From Bacteroidota bacterium (GTDB lineage Bacteria > Bacteroidota > Bacteroidia > Bacteroidales > GCA-2748055): 8,531 bases of DNA. Shown one piece after another: positions 7,989-8,531 of this stretch. Location of the stretch: the NCBI GenBank assembly GCA_030642565.1, contig DAOWNM010000107.1, forward strand, positions 1 to 8,531, in the 5' to 3' direction. Made by a program: the position numbers and the translations under genes. Below the pieces are notes generated by a model, which was not told where the DNA came from, did not search any database, and saw nothing but the letters and a program-made list of their open reading frames with translations. Positions within the stretch are counted from its first letter, which is position 1. Every line of letters starts with the position of its first letter.

Positions 7989-8011
7989 GAGTGAGTGCAG
8001 TATGAAATACT
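7984..8011 (-). promoter_or_regulatory. Two short dyads at the porin start
   Basis: CTCAC-GA-GTGAG (7984-7995 on the plus strand) spans the GTG start codon, and AGTAT-GAA-ATACT (7999-8011) lies just upstream. Both are perfect five-base inverted repeats within the leader of the porin-mltF operon. They could be protein-binding or RNA-structure elements, but arms this short are expected by chance fairly often. No convincing TAnnTTTG promoter with a well-spaced -33 element was found in the 77 bp between the rRNA terminator and the start. Confidence 0.2.
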
Positions 8012-8065
8012 AAATTAACTAAGAATCACAAACGAAAGACTAGTAGGCCTTTAAAAATGAATATA

Positions 8066-8100
8066 ATAAAAAAAATCCCACCCGGAAACCAGATGGGATT
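8066..8100 (-). terminator. Intrinsic terminator of the rRNA operon
   Basis: Read on the minus strand, AATCCCATCTGG pairs with CCGGGTGGGATT around a TTT loop (arms 8089-8100 and 8074-8085), giving a 12-bp stem with two G-U pairs, followed by a run of eight T of which the last six lie beyond the stem. It begins 8 bases after the 5S 3' end and separates the rRNA operon from the porin-mltF operon on the same strand. Confidence 0.93.
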
Positions 8101-8108
8101 AAATAAGA

Positions 8109-8215
8109 TAGGCAACGACCTACTCTCCCACTATACGCAGTACCATCGGCGCAAACGGGCTTAACTTCTCTGTTCGGAATGGTAAGAGGTGGTTCCCCAT
8201 TGCAATAGTCACCTA
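8109..8215 (-). rRNA. rrf: 5S ribosomal RNA
   Basis: The minus strand contains the conserved 5S core CCATTCCGAACAGAGAAGTT AAGCCC and, later, GCGCCGATGGTACTGC and GGGAGAGTAGGTCG. The ends were set by the terminal helix: 5' TAGGTGAC pairs with 3' GTTGCCTA over eight positions, including two G-U pairs. That gives about 107 nt, within the usual range; the exact ends could shift by a few bases. Confidence 0.96.
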
Positions 8216-8267
8216 AAATCTTCAAATAAGATTAACATACTGGAAGAAGTATCTTTTAAATAGCCTT
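8216..8267 (-). other. 23S-5S internal transcribed spacer
   Basis: This AT-rich gap of about 52 nt lies between the 23S and 5S genes. I see no tRNA or other gene in it. The boundary with 23S is approximate. Confidence 0.7.

Positions 8268-8531
<264 letters not shown>

Noticed and set aside
8040..8225. Open frame of 61 codons on the minus strand
   Set aside because: It covers the 5S rRNA and its terminator, so it is not a protein gene.

Overview
The window comes from a chromosome of a Bacteroidota species, probably of the Bacteroidia/Marinilabiliales kind. The evidence is a type IX secretion (T9SS) sorting motif at the end of a secreted protein, a porin of the Bacteroidota-only 'putative porin' type, genes without clear Shine-Dalgarno sequences, and 5S/23S rRNA sequences of Bacteroidota type. 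No mobile element, CRISPR array or tRNA gene was seen.

Layout from left to right. (1) 1-2131, minus: a large secreted CotH-kinase-like protein with a lamin-tail domain and the start of a T9SS C-terminal sorting domain; its last residues lie off the left edge. (2) 2115-3296, minus: a complete NamZ/DUF1343 exo-N-acetylmuramidase, upstream of and overlapping the CotH gene, so the two form an operon. (3) 3317-4594, plus: a LolC/LolE-type (FtsX-domain) ABC permease, divergent from namZ, with a near-perfect tandem repeat at its 5' end. (4) 4565-6070, minus: an MltF-type membrane-bound lytic transglycosylase, overlapping the permease tail-to-tail by 30 bp. (5) 6063-7988, minus: an outer-membrane porin whose stop overlaps the mltF start. 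(6) 8066-8531, minus: the end of an rRNA operon, comprising the 3' end of 23S, a 52-nt spacer, 5S and a strong intrinsic terminator.

All five protein genes are envelope genes: two peptidoglycan-cleaving enzymes (NamZ, MltF), a lipoprotein-sorting permease, a porin and a T9SS-exported surface or secreted protein. The coding space is very tight: every adjacent protein-gene pair either overlaps or is separated by about 20-50 bp. The window is mostly conserved housekeeping sequence, and I do not see a clearly new defence or mobile system. The points most worth a second look are the altered acidic motif in the CotH kinase fold, the 22-bp-period repeat that blurs the permease start codon, and the porin-MltF translational coupling.
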